From Salinarimonas sp051117315 (lineage in GTDB: Bacteria; Pseudomonadota; Alphaproteobacteria; Rhizobiales; Beijerinckiaceae), in assembly GCA_051117315.1 (NCBI GenBank), contig JBNPEA010000149.1, positions 1 to 18,827 of the forward strand: 18,827 bases of DNA, given 5' to 3'. Under the pieces are notes generated by a model. The model did not search any database and had not been told where the DNA came from. It saw only the letters and a list, made by a program, of their open reading frames with translations. The translations under genes and the position numbers were made by a program. Below are positions 1 to 7,464 of this stretch, in pieces; within the stretch, counting starts at the first letter, position 1, and each line of letters begins with the position of its first letter.

Positions 1-67
1 GGTCGACGGGGGTGGGCGGATTGGGGAGCCGGGGGCCGGCATGCGGCCGGAGGAGCCCTTGCGCTAG

Positions 68-436
68 ACGGAAGTCCGGTCCTCGGATGGGCCGCTGCGC
101 ATGCGCGCCGCCGGTATCATCCGCGAGGAGATCTTCGGGGGCCTGCACGAGGAGCTGCCCTACGAGAGCCACGTGGAGACCGAGAGCTGGGAGATGCGCA
201 AGGACGGCTCCGCCCGCGTCGAGCAGACGATCTACGTGGCCCGCGAGAGCCAGCGCAAGATCGTGCTCGGTGAGGGCGGCCGCACCATCCGCTCCATCGG
301 CCAGGCGGCGCGCAAGGACATCGCCGAGGCCGCCGAGCACCCGATCCACCTGTTCCTGTTCGTGAAGGTCCGCGAGCGCTGGATCGACGATCCCGAGCGC
401 TACCGGGCGATGGGGCTCGAGTTCCCGCGGGGGTGA
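68..436 (+). CDS. era: GTPase Era, C-terminal KH domain (5' end missing)
   Basis: Era is a ribosome-assembly GTPase that binds the 3' end of 16S rRNA through a C-terminal KH domain. Only that domain is here. The recognisable stretch includes HEELPYESHVETESW, the KH core RKIVLGEGGRTIRSIG and the family ending LFLFVKVRERW...MGLEFP, with the stop at 434-436. The G domain lies outside the window. Codons 47-145 still align to Era in this frame: a PEGPWLYPEDQ-like segment, then SSDLPLR, then AAEIIREEIF. They carry many substitutions, including an in-frame TAG at 65-67 where Tyr is expected. Mismatches stop after about position 142, which looks like poor sequence at a contig edge rather than gene decay. 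The first ATG after the TAG is at 101 and is unlikely to be the true start. recO follows, as in many alphaproteobacteria. Confidence 0.9.
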   Translation, partial: TEVRSSDGPLRMRAAGIIREEIFGGLHEELPYESHVETESWEMRKDGSARVEQTIYVARESQRKIVLGEGGRTIRSIGQAARKDIAEAAEHPIHLFLFVKVRERWIDDPERYRAMGLEFPRG

Positions 437-506
437 AGACGGTACGCCGTGCGCCGAGGCGGTCGATGCGTCCGGGTGCTTCGCGGATGCAGGCCGCCGA
501 CGGTCT

Positions 507-556
507 CCCCTCTCCCTCGCGGAGAGGGGCCGGGGGTGTGGGGCGTGCAGGATGAG
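507..556. repeat. REP-like hairpin repeat, left copy
   Basis: A perfect 9-bp hairpin (507-515 pairs with 521-529, loop CTCGC) is followed by a G-rich tail at 531-556. The tail matches the reverse complement of 638-663 at 22 of 26 positions, so this unit and the one at 638-687 are mirror-image copies. Such paired palindromes between genes are typical of REP/BIME-type intergenic elements. There is no T-tract, so a classical terminator is not supported, though the hairpin could protect the era mRNA 3' end. Confidence 0.7.
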
Positions 557-637
557 GGAGAGGTGGACGCCGTGCTCCCCCTCGCTCGGGGACGTCGTGT
601 TCGCACGAACGTGGATTGCGCCGGCATCGGCGTCATC

Positions 638-687
638 CTCGTTCTGCACGCCCCCCACCCCCAGCCCCTCCCCACCAGGGGGAGGGG
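638..687. repeat. REP-like hairpin repeat, right copy (inverted)
   Basis: This is the inverted partner of the unit at 507-556. The C-rich tail (638-663) comes first, followed by a perfect 9-bp hairpin (665-673 pairs with 679-687, loop ACCAG). The hairpin ends 56 bases before the recO start. The 307-base gap between era and recO (437-743) holds these two units and no convincing gene. The open frame running upstream of recO through them is of low-complexity composition. Confidence 0.7.
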
Positions 688-743
688 AGCGCGTCGGTGA
701 GCTGCATCGACGGCAAGCGTCGATCAGCGATGGTGGGCAGAGG

Positions 744-1490
744 ATGGACTGGACCGACGAAGGCATCGTGCTCGGCGCCCGCTCCCACGGCGAGAGCGGG
801 GCGATCGTCGAGCTGCTGACACGTGAGCACGGGCGCCATCTCGGCTACGTCAACGGCGCGCGCGGCAAGCGGCTGGCGGCGGTGGTCCAGCCGGGCAATA
901 CCGTCGCCGCCGTGTGGCGGGCGCGCACCGACGAGCAGATGGGGACCTTCACGCTCGAGGGCGTGACCCTGCGCTCGGGCGCGCTGATGGCCTCTCGCCT
1001 GGCGCTCTACGGCGTCGCCACCATGGCCGCGCTGCTGCGATACCTCCCCGAGCGCGACCCGCATCCGGCGCTCTACGCCGCCGCGGAGGCTCTCGTGGCG
1101 CATCTCGACGACCCGGAGCTCGCTCCGCGCCTGTTCGTCGCCTTCGAGCTGGCGCTGCTCGCCGAGCTGGGCTTCGGGCTCGATCTCGGGCGCTGTGCGG
1201 CGACCGGGAGCGAGGCCGACCTCGTGTGGGTCTCGCCGCGCACGGGCCGCGCCGTCTCGCGAGACGCCGGCGCGCCCTATGCCGAGAGGCTGCTGCCGTT
1301 GCCGGCCTTCCTCGGCGCGCGCGGGCGCGGGGAGGCGGGCGAGGACCCGGCGCCCGAGGAGATCGCCCAGGGCTTCGCGCTCACGGGGCATTTCCTGGAG
1401 CGGGCGGTGTTCGCGCCGCAGGGGACGCAGGCGCCGCCGGAGCGGGTGCGGTTCGTCGGGCTGGCGGTGGCTTCCGCCAAGCGTGGATGA
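744..1490 (+). CDS. recO: DNA repair protein RecO
   Basis: RecO, with RecR and RecF, loads RecA onto SSB-coated single-stranded DNA in gap repair and anneals complementary strands. The 248-residue product has the usual length. The N-terminal OB fold begins with DEGIVLGARSHGESGAIVELLTREHGRHLGYVNGA-like sequence, including the usual basic patch GARGKR. The helical C-terminal part has FELALLAELGFGLDL followed by RCAATG and VSPRTGRAVSR, typical of alphaproteobacterial RecO. The reading frame is open upstream to 552, but ATG 744 is where family homology begins, and that upstream stretch is intergenic repeat. An AG-rich segment (GCAGAGG) just before the ATG can serve as ribosome binding site. Its position between era and parC is conserved in related bacteria. 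Confidence 0.93.
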   Translation: MDWTDEGIVLGARSHGESGAIVELLTREHGRHLGYVNGARGKRLAAVVQPGNTVAAVWRARTDEQMGTFTLEGVTLRSGALMASRLALYGVATMAALLRYLPERDPHPALYAAAEALVAHLDDPELAPRLFVAFELALLAELGFGLDLGRCAATGSEADLVWVSPRTGRAVSRDAGAPYAERLLPLPAFLGARGRGEAGEDPAPEEIAQGFALTGHFLERAVFAPQGTQAPPERVRFVGLAVASAKRG

Positions 1491-1578
1491 CAGGAGCGTG
1501 GACAACTCCGCACGCTCTCTTGCCCCCGTACCCGATCCGTTCTAACCAACCGAAACGCAGCACCCCGCGAGGAGCCGC

Positions 1579-1680
1579 AGGGGCAAGCCCGTCGATCCGC
1601 CGTCGGGCCCCGACGCCGAGAGCAGCAACCTGAAGGACGCGCTCGAGGAGCGCTACCTCGCCTAGGCGCTCTCGACGATC
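1579..1680 (+). other. parC: Detached N-terminal coding segment of parC (no start, in-frame TAG)
   Basis: Read in the parC frame, this segment encodes GKPVDPPSGPDAESSN, then LKDALEERYLA, then a TAG at 1663-1665, then ALSTI running into the Met at 1681. The type IIA topoisomerase family has RYLAYALSTIM here, so the TAG sits exactly at a conserved Tyr (TAC to TAG is one base). At the expected start, AGG (1579-1581) replaces ATG and is preceded by a good ribosome binding site, GAGGAG, at 1569-1574. No ATG, GTG or TTG lies in frame between the TAA at 1543 and the TAG. Two single-base errors would restore a normal gene of about 747 residues. Confidence 0.8.
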
Positions 1681-3822
1681 ATGCATCGTGCGCTCCCCGA
1701 CGCGCGTGACGGGCTCAAGCCCGTGCATCGGCGCATCCTCTACGGCATGCGGCTCCTGCGGCTCGACCCGGGCACCGCCTTCAAGAAGTCGGCCAAGGTG
1801 GTCGGCGACGTGATGGGCTCGTTCCATCCCCACGGTGACCAGGCGATCTACGACGCGCTGGTGCGGCTCGCGCAGGACTTCGCGTCGCGCTACCCGCTCG
1901 TCGACGGCCAGGGCAATTTCGGCAACATCGACGGCGATTCGGCCGCGGCCTACCGCTACACCGAGGCGCGGCTCACCGAGGTGGCGCGCCTGCTGATCGA
2001 TGGGATCGACGAGGACACGGTCGACTTCCGGCCGAACTACGACGGCTCGACCGACGAGCCCGTCGTGCTGCCCGCCGCCTTCCCGAACCTGCTCGCCAAC
2101 GGCTCGCAGGGCATCGCGGTGGGCATGGCGACCTCGATCCCGCCGCACAACGCGGCCGAGCTGCTGGACGCGGCGCTCTACCTCATCGACCATCCGCAGA
2201 CGACGTCCGAGCAGCTCCTCGGCTTCGTGCCGGGGCCGGACTTCCCGACCGGCGGCATCATCGTCGAGAAGCGCGCGCAGATCGTCGAGGCCTACACCAC
2301 GGGCCGCGGCGGCTTCCGGGTGCGCGCGCGCTGGCACAAGGAGGAGGTCGGCCGCGGCCAGTGGGCGGCGATCGTCACCGAGATCCCCTACGGCGTGGGC
2401 AAGTCGCGCATGATCGAGAAGATCGCGGAGCTGATGGCCGAGCGCAAGCTGCCCCTCGTCGCGGACGTGCGCGACGAATCGGCGGAGGACGTGCGCGTCG
2501 TGTTCGAGCCGCGGGCGCGCACGGTCGACGCGGCGCTGATGATGGAATCGCTGTTTCGCCTGACCGATCTCGAGGCGCGCATCCCGCTCAACATGAACGT
2601 GCTCGTCGGCGGCACGGTGCCCCGCGTCATCGGCCTCGCCGAGGCGCTGAGGGCCTGGCTCGACCATCGCCGCGACGTGCTCCGGCGCCGCTCGCGGCAT
2701 CGGCTGTCGGTGATCGACCGCAGGCTCGAGATCCTGCGCGGCCTGCTCGTGATCTACCTCGACCTCGACGAGGTGATCCGCATCATCCGCGAGGAGGACG
2801 AGCCGAAGGCCGAGCTGATGCGCACCTTCGAGCTGACCGAGCTGCAGGCGAACGCCATCCTCGACACGCGCCTGCGCAGCCTGCGCAAGCTCGAGGAGAT
2901 GGAGCTCAAGCGCGAGCTCGAAGGCCTCACCAGCGAGCGCGAGGGGCTCGAGGCGCTGCTCGCCAGCGAGCCGAAGCAGTGGAAGACCGTCGCCAAGCAG
3001 ATCCGCGAGGTGCGCAAGACCGTCTCCGGCGAGACGGCGCTCGGCCGCCGGCGCACCAGCTTCGAGGATCTGCCCGACGCCGCCGCGATCGACATCACCG
3101 AGGCGATGGTGGAGCGCGAGCCGATCACCGTGATCGTCTCGACCAAGGGCTGGATTCGCGCGCTGAAGGGGCACGTCCAGGACGTGTCGTCGGTCGCTTT
3201 CAAGGGCGACGACAAGCTCGCCTTCTCCTTCCACACCGAGACCACGGCGAAGATCCTGGCGCTGGCGACGAACGGCAAGGCCTTCACGCTCGACGCCTCG
3301 AAGCTGCCCGGGGGGCGCGGCTTCGGCGACCCGATCCGCCTGATGGTCGACTTCGACGACGACGCCGAGATCGCGGCGATCTTCCCGCACGTGCCCGGGC
3401 AGAAGCGCCTGCTCGTCTCGTCGGACGGCCGCGGCTTCGTCGCGCCGACCGACGCGCTCGTCGCCAACACGCGCAAGGGCAAGCTCGCGCTCAACGTCGA
3501 TGCCGGCACGAGGGCCGTGCTGGCGCCGCCGGTGGAGGGGGACCAGGTCGCCATCGTCGGCGAGAACCGAAAGCTCCTCGTCTTCTCGCTGTCGCAGGTG
3601 CCCGAGATGAGCCGCGGCAAGGGCGTGCGCCTCCAGCGCTACCGCGACGGCGGCGTCTCCGACGTCAAGACCTTCGCGCTCGCGGACGGGCTCACCTGGG
3701 TCGACACGTCGGGGCGGACCTGGACCGTGAAGGGCGAGGATCTGCGCGACTGGGTGTCGAACCGCGCCGAGGCCGGACGCCTGCCGCCCAAGGGCTTCCC
3801 GAAGACGAACAGGTTTGCATGA
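1681..3822 (+). CDS. parC: DNA topoisomerase IV subunit A (N-terminus cut off by TAG)
   Basis: ParC is the DNA-cleaving subunit of topoisomerase IV, which decatenates daughter chromosomes with ParE. The 713 residues from ATG 1681 begin MHRALPDARDGLKPVHRRIL, the second half of the conserved N-terminal motif. The winged-helix site shows HPHGDQAIYDAL (residues 49-60) and the catalytic Tyr is Y93 in YRYTEARL. The tower and coiled-coil region follows, then the C-terminal beta-pinwheel DNA-wrapping domain (from about residue 480). Gln and Asp occupy the positions equivalent to E. coli Ser80 and Glu84; I believe this is normal for this group. The 34 residues before this Met are separated by an in-frame TAG, and no ribosome binding site precedes ATG 1681. 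The gene is either mis-sequenced or truly broken; since ParC is normally essential, I favour sequence error. The stop is at 3820-3822. Confidence 0.9.
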   Translation: MHRALPDARDGLKPVHRRILYGMRLLRLDPGTAFKKSAKVVGDVMGSFHPHGDQAIYDALVRLAQDFASRYPLVDGQGNFGNIDGDSAAAYRYTEARLTEVARLLIDGIDEDTVDFRPNYDGSTDEPVVLPAAFPNLLANGSQGIAVGMATSIPPHNAAELLDAALYLIDHPQTTSEQLLGFVPGPDFPTGGIIVEKRAQIVEAYTTGRGGFRVRARWHKEEVGRGQWAAIVTEIPYGVGKSRMIEKIAELMAERKLPLVADVRDESAEDVRVVFEPRARTVDAALMMESLFRLTDLEARIPLNMNVLVGGTVPRVIGLAEALRAWLDHRRDVLRRRSRHRLSVIDRRLEILRGLLVIYLDLDEVIRIIREEDEPKAELMRTFELTELQANAILDTRLRSLRKLEEMELKRELEGLTSEREGLEALLASEPKQWKTVAKQIREVRKTVSGETALGRRRTSFEDLPDAAAIDITEAMVEREPITVIVSTKGWIRALKGHVQDVSSVAFKGDDKLAFSFHTETTAKILALATNGKAFTLDASKLPGGRGFGDPIRLMVDFDDDAEIAAIFPHVPGQKRLLVSSDGRGFVAPTDALVANTRKGKLALNVDAGTRAVLAPPVEGDQVAIVGENRKLLVFSLSQVPEMSRGKGVRLQRYRDGGVSDVKTFALADGLTWVDTSGRTWTVKGEDLRDWVSNRAEAGRLPPKGFPKTNRFA

Positions 3823-3835
3823 ATTCACAATGCGG

Positions 3836-3856
3836 GATGCGCGACTTTCGCGCATC
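3836..3856 (+). terminator. Hairpin after parC
   Basis: A perfect 9-bp inverted repeat (3836-3844 pairs with 3848-3856, loop CTT) starts 13 bases after the parC stop. No T-tract follows, so it is a terminator-like or RNA-stabilising hairpin rather than a textbook intrinsic terminator. The rest of the gap to the BLUF gene shows no other clear site. Confidence 0.5.
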
Positions 3857-3950
3857 GGTATGGAGCCGCGTTAACCGCTCGCCGACATTCTCGCCCGGGA
3901 TGAACACCGACATGCGCGCCGCGCCCGCGGCGCGCCTCCAGGGAAGAGCG

Positions 3951-4457
3951 ATGACGACCTTGAGCCGCCTGATGTACGTCAGCCGCCCGTGCCTGGCGTG
4001 GGGCAAGGGGGGTTTCCTGGGCATGTGCGACGACATCCTCGTGACCGCACGGCGCCGCAACGAGGCGGCCGTCGTGACCGGGGTGCTCGTCGCCGAGCCG
4101 ACGATGTTCGCCCAGGTCCTCGAGGGCAGCCGTGCGGCGGTCTCCGACACCTTCGCCCGCATCTGCCGGGACCCGCGCCACGAGGCGATCGAGATCGTCG
4201 AGATGCGCGCCGTCGACGATCGACGATTCGCGGAGTGGAGCATGAGCTTCTGCGAGCTCGACGGCGCGGCGCAGGCACTGGTGCGCCGCTTCCGGCAGGG
4301 TCCGAGCCTCGATCTGCGGGCGATGAGCCCCTCCGCGCTGATCGTCTTCATGGAGGCCGCGGCGGCAGAGCAGGCGCATGACAACGCGCTGCTCGGCGCT
4401 CCGCGCTCGAGCGGGCTGTCCCCCGGCGACATCGCCTTCGTCGAGGCCGCCGGGTAG
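3951..4457 (+). CDS. BLUF-domain blue-light sensor protein
   Basis: BLUF domains bind FAD and sense blue light through a Tyr-Gln hydrogen-bond switch. Residues 3-100 of this 168-residue protein are a complete BLUF domain: LSRLMYVS with the key Tyr9, RRRNEAAVVTGVLV with the flavin-binding Asn37, FAQVLEG with the switch Gln55, and FAEWSMSF with Trp96 and Met98. DPRHEAIEIVEMR lies between them as usual. All photoactive residues are present. About 65 C-terminal residues form a probably helical tail with no recognisable output domain, so it is a stand-alone BLUF protein that should act through partner proteins. ATG 3951 was chosen because the domain begins at once and GGGAAG lies just upstream; an in-frame ATG at 3900 is possible. 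The gene converges on the flavoprotein gene, 11 bases away. Confidence 0.93.
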   Translation: MTTLSRLMYVSRPCLAWGKGGFLGMCDDILVTARRRNEAAVVTGVLVAEPTMFAQVLEGSRAAVSDTFARICRDPRHEAIEIVEMRAVDDRRFAEWSMSFCELDGAAQALVRRFRQGPSLDLRAMSPSALIVFMEAAAAEQAHDNALLGAPRSSGLSPGDIAFVEAAG

Positions 4458-4468
4458 GGGGCGTATCC

Positions 4469-5704
4469 TCAGGCACGCGCCAGCCGCTGGACCACGCCCT
4501 CCGCCGCGGCCCGGCCCGTGGCGAGGCAGCCCTGCAGGAGGTATCCTCCCGTCGGCGCAGGCCAGTCCAGCACCCCGCCGGCGAGGAAGATCCCCGGCCG
4601 CGCGCGCAGCATGAAGCGGTCGTCGAGCGCCTCGGCGCGGACGCCGCCGCGGTGGGAGATCGCCCGTTCGGGCGGGCGCATGGCCTCGACGGCGAGGACG
4701 CAATCCTTGGCGCGCGCCGCGAGCGCCTGCGGATCGGCGGGCAGCGCGCCCGCCTCGCGCATCAGTCCGATCGCCGCCGGCGCGAGTCCCGCGCGGCGCA
4801 GCCGCTCGGTCAGCGTGCGCCCCTTCGGCGCCGCGGCGATGCGCGCGGCGAGGGCCGTGGCGTCCCGGTCCGGGCGCAGGTCGAGGTGCAGCGCGACGGG
4901 GCCGCCCGCGTCGAGGGCGACGCCGATCTCGGCCGAGCGCGCATAGACGCCGGTGCCTTCGAGACCGTGACGGGTGATCATCGCCTCGCTGGCCTGCGCC
5001 GGGTCCGCCGGCCGCGCCACCCCGATGGCGACCCGCTTGAGCGGCGTGCCGGCGAAGCGCTCGCGGACGACCTCGCTCCAGGCGATCTCGACGCCCGCGT
5101 TCATCGGCGCGAGCGGTGCGACGGGGATGCCGTCGCCGGCGAGGATCGCGGTCCAGGCGCCGTCCGATCCGAGCCGCGACCAGGAGGCGCCGCCGAGCGC
5201 CAGGACGGCCGCATCGGCCGGGAGTGCCCGCGCCTCGCCGCCGGTCTCGACGAGGAGCGCGCCGTCCGCGGCGAACCCGATCCAGCGCGTGCGCGTGAGG
5301 AGCCGCGCGCCGGAGGCCTGGAGCCGCGCGAGCCAGGCGCGGGCGAGCGGGCTCGCCTTGAAGCTCTGCGGGAAGACGCGGCCGGAGGAGCCGACGAAGG
5401 TCGGCTCGCCGAGCCCGTCGACCCAGGCGCGCAGGCGCTCGGGCGTGAAGTGCGCGATCGCCTCGCGCACGGCCGGCGCGACGCTGCCGCCGTAGTGCCC
5501 GAGGAAGCGCTCCAGCGGCTCGGAATGGGTGAGGTTGAGCCCGCCGCGGCCGGCGAGCAGGAACTTGCGCGCCGGGCTCGGCGTGCGCTCGACGATCGTG
5601 ACGGCGATCCCGCCGGCCTCCATCAGCCGCTCGGCGGCCGCGAGCCCGGCCGGGCCTGCGCCGACGACGACGACATGGGCGGGTTCGGCCGCGGAGACGG
5701 GCAC
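4469..5704 (-). CDS. NAD(P)/FAD-dependent oxidoreductase, HI0933/TIGR03862-like flavoprotein
   Basis: The 411-residue protein has an N-terminal FAD-binding Rossmann motif, VVVVGAGPAG (GxGxxG at residues 15-20). It also has the HI0933-family marker KFLLAGRGGLNLTHSEP, followed by GRVFPQSFKASP and ALGGASWSRLGSDG. The C-terminal flavin contact GIFLAGGVLDWPAPTGGYLLQ is typical of this group. The substrate is not established for this subfamily. GTG 5704 is the preferred start because AAGGAG lies 7 bases upstream and the Rossmann strand begins a few residues later; ATG 5767 would add a charged, non-homologous leader. The gene is divergent from the CAP-domain lipoprotein gene, with a 122-base gap in which I see no clear promoter. 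Family assignment is strong; function is unknown. Confidence 0.85.
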   Translation of the reverse strand: MPVSAAEPAHVVVVGAGPAGLAAAERLMEAGGIAVTIVERTPSPARKFLLAGRGGLNLTHSEPLERFLGHYGGSVAPAVREAIAHFTPERLRAWVDGLGEPTFVGSSGRVFPQSFKASPLARAWLARLQASGARLLTRTRWIGFAADGALLVETGGEARALPADAAVLALGGASWSRLGSDGAWTAILAGDGIPVAPLAPMNAGVEIAWSEVVRERFAGTPLKRVAIGVARPADPAQASEAMITRHGLEGTGVYARSAEIGVALDAGGPVALHLDLRPDRDATALAARIAAAPKGRTLTERLRRAGLAPAAIGLMREAGALPADPQALAARAKDCVLAVEAMRPPERAISHRGGVRAEALDDRFMLRARPGIFLAGGVLDWPAPTGGYLLQGCLATGRAAAEGVVQRLARA

Positions 5705-5826
5705 GGGTGGGCTCCTTCGTGTGGGGCGGCGACCATCGTCGCGCGGCGCGCGCTTGTCCAGCCGCACGGCCGCAATTTCGCCCGTGCCGCAAAATCCGCC
5801 ATTTCGCCGGGCAGGGGAGGCGGGCC

Positions 5827-6288
5827 ATGAAGATCCTGCTCGCCGCCGCCCTCGCGCTCCTCGTCTCCGCCTGCGCCCTCGTGCCCGAGCGCGGCGGACC
5901 TGTCACGATCGAGCGGCAGCACGCGGAGACGATGGCGCGGATGCTGTCGGAGTACCGCCTCGCGCAGGGCCTGCCGGCGGTGCGGGTCGATCAGACGCTG
6001 ATGGCCGCCGCCGAGCAGCAGGCCCGCACCGTCGCCGCCCGCGATCGTCTCGACCACGGCAACTTCGCCGGCCGCATCCATCGCAACGGCGTCGACACGG
6101 CGCGGGCCTTCGAGAACCTGGCCGCCGGCGACCCGACCCCGCAGGCGGCGCTCGCCACCTGGAAGGCCTCGCGCGACCACCAGCGCGCGCTCGTCAGCCC
6201 CGCCTCGACGCGCGTCGGCTACGTCCGGGCGCTCGCGCCGCAGACCCGGCACAAGTACTTCGACGTGCTGGTGCTGGCCTCCGACTGA
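5827..6288 (+). CDS. CAP/SCP-domain lipoprotein
   Basis: The 153-residue protein starts with a lipoprotein signal peptide, MKILLAAALALLVSAC. The lipobox is VSAC and the lipidated Cys is residue 16, so it should be anchored in the envelope facing the periplasm. The rest resembles a bacterial CAP (SCP/PR1, YkwD-like) domain: YRLAQGLPAVRVDQTLMAAA, AARDRLDHGNFAGRI with the conserved His, AFENLAAGD, then a WKASRDHQRALVSP helix, and GYVRAL before the last strand. The GHRxNLL motif of the classical family is relaxed here to DHQRALVSP. Bacterial CAP proteins have no settled function. ATG 5827 has a strong Shine-Dalgarno (GGGGAGG) 7 bases upstream. The gene converges on the serine hydrolase gene, 20 bases away, with no hairpin between them. 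Confidence 0.85.
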   Translation: MKILLAAALALLVSACALVPERGGPVTIERQHAETMARMLSEYRLAQGLPAVRVDQTLMAAAEQQARTVAARDRLDHGNFAGRIHRNGVDTARAFENLAAGDPTPQAALATWKASRDHQRALVSPASTRVGYVRALAPQTRHKYFDVLVLASD

Positions 6289-6308
6289 GGCTCGCGACGG
6301 GCGCGCGC

Positions 6309-7334
6309 TCAGCCACGCTGCACCACGGCCACGATCCCCGCCAGGAGCGCGTGGAGCCGGTCGCGATAGCCGGTGCGCGCGGAGGGCCGGCTCTCGTCGG
6401 ACGTCATCACGACGACGAGGTCGAGATCGGGCACGACGTACAGCATCTGCCCGCCGTAGCCCCAGGCGTAGCGCACGTCGCGCCCGCCGATCTCGCGGGC
6501 GAACCAGGCATAGCCGTAGCCGTCGCCGGTCCAGCGCGAGCGGGTCCGCGGGCGCCAGCTCTCGTCGATCCAGTCCTGCGGGATCACCTGCGTCCCGTCC
6601 GCCGCGCGCCCGCCGGCGGCGCAGGCCTCGCCGAAGGCGAGGAGCGAGCGCGGGGTCATGGCCATCTGGTTGCCGCCGAGATGGATGCCTTGTGGGCTCC
6701 TCTGCCAGTCGGCGATGCGAAAGCCCTCGATCGTGCCGAGCCAGTCGTTCGCCAGCGCGAGCGTCGAGCGGCGGCTCTCGCGGGCGAGGATCGCGGAGAG
6801 GATGTGGGTCGAGCCCGTGGAATAGAGCATGCGCCCGCCCGGCTCGTCGACGAAGGGCCGCGCCAGCGCGTTCCGCACCCAGTCCCGGCTCGCGACCCAG
6901 GAGCCGTAGTTGGTGCCCGACGTGCGCTCGAGCCCGGCGCGCATGGTGAGCAGGTCGCCGATCGTGATCCTGTCGAGCCGCGGGTCGGGGTCTGCGGGGA
7001 GCTTGTCGCGCAGGAGCGGCGCGATCCGCTGGTCGACGCCCTCGAGCAGTTCCTCGTCGATGGCCCTCCCGACCAGCGCCGAGACGATCGCCTTCGAGGC
7101 CGACTTGATGTTCGTCGGCCGGTCGGGCGAGGCCCCGCCGTAGCCGCGCTCTGCGAGCAGCGTCCGGTCGCGGGAGACGAGCACGGTCTCGAGCGCATCG
7201 AGCTCCGCCGCATCGTCGAGGAGCGTGTCGAGTGAATCCGCCGGCGCCGCCTCGTCCTGTGCGCGTGCGATCGCCGGCGCGAGGGCTGCGGCGGCGAGGG
7301 CGAGGGCGGACCGGCGAGTCAGGGGTGCGTGCAT
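6309..7334 (-). CDS. Tat-exported serine hydrolase, beta-lactamase/NylB-like family
   Basis: This 341-residue protein belongs to the penicillin-binding-protein/class C beta-lactamase fold (PF00144). The N-terminus has a twin-arginine signal, LTRRSALAL, a hydrophobic stretch, and a likely cleavage site ARA-Q near residue 25, predicting folded export to the periplasm. The catalytic SxxK is S78-A79-S80-K81, the second-motif Tyr is Y171 in LYSTGSTHILS, and the third motif is GYGGQ (292-296) in place of KTG. GYGGQ is usual in esterases, 6-aminohexanoate-dimer hydrolases and peptidase-like members rather than true beta-lactamases. The substrate cannot be read from sequence. Start ATG 7334 gives the complete signal peptide. 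The 194-base gap upstream separates it from betA and holds a truncated gene start on the other strand. Confidence 0.88.
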   Translation of the reverse strand: MHAPLTRRSALALAAAALAPAIARAQDEAAPADSLDTLLDDAAELDALETVLVSRDRTLLAERGYGGASPDRPTNIKSASKAIVSALVGRAIDEELLEGVDQRIAPLLRDKLPADPDPRLDRITIGDLLTMRAGLERTSGTNYGSWVASRDWVRNALARPFVDEPGGRMLYSTGSTHILSAILARESRRSTLALANDWLGTIEGFRIADWQRSPQGIHLGGNQMAMTPRSLLAFGEACAAGGRAADGTQVIPQDWIDESWRPRTRSRWTGDGYGYAWFAREIGGRDVRYAWGYGGQMLYVVPDLDLVVVMTSDESRPSARTGYRDRLHALLAGIVAVVQRG

Positions 7335-7464
7335 GGGGTGGAAGCTAGGGGCGGGGAGGGCGCGCGCCAAGGCGCACCTGCGCGGCCCACGCCTGCGCGA
7401 CGTCTCCTTGCTTTCGGCTCGCGCTCCGCTATCAGGGCGCTCCGCCGCATCGAGGAGCCGCGCC

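Noticed and set aside
552..743. A 64-residue N-terminal extension of RecO
   Set aside because: It translates the hairpin repeat as Pro/Ser-rich sequence, while RecO homology starts exactly at ATG 744.
1663..1665. Programmed UAG decoding (pyrrolysine-like or amber suppression) in parC
   Set aside because: There is no downstream structure, and a start-codon defect lies in the same gene. A conserved Tyr one base away from TAG makes a base error far simpler. Kept only as a remote alternative in the findings.
1906..1980. Quinolone-resistance change in ParC
   Set aside because: The Gln and Asp at the E. coli Ser80 and Glu84 positions (HGDQAIYDAL, near 1828-1860) appear to be the usual residues in this group, so no resistance claim is made.
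1381..3855. An 824-codon open frame on the minus strand across recO and parC
   Set aside because: It is antisense to clear RecO and ParC sequence, is Arg/Asp/His-rich low-complexity, and matches no family. Long antisense frames are expected at this GC content.
2361..3950. Long plus-strand frame continuous with the BLUF gene
   Set aside because: The part within parC is a shifted-frame shadow, rich in Arg and Ala. BLUF homology begins only at 3951, where there is a ribosome binding site.
5705..5767. ATG 5767 as start of the flavoprotein
   Set aside because: It adds 21 charged residues with no homology. GTG 5704 has AAGGAG at ideal spacing and places the Rossmann motif normally.
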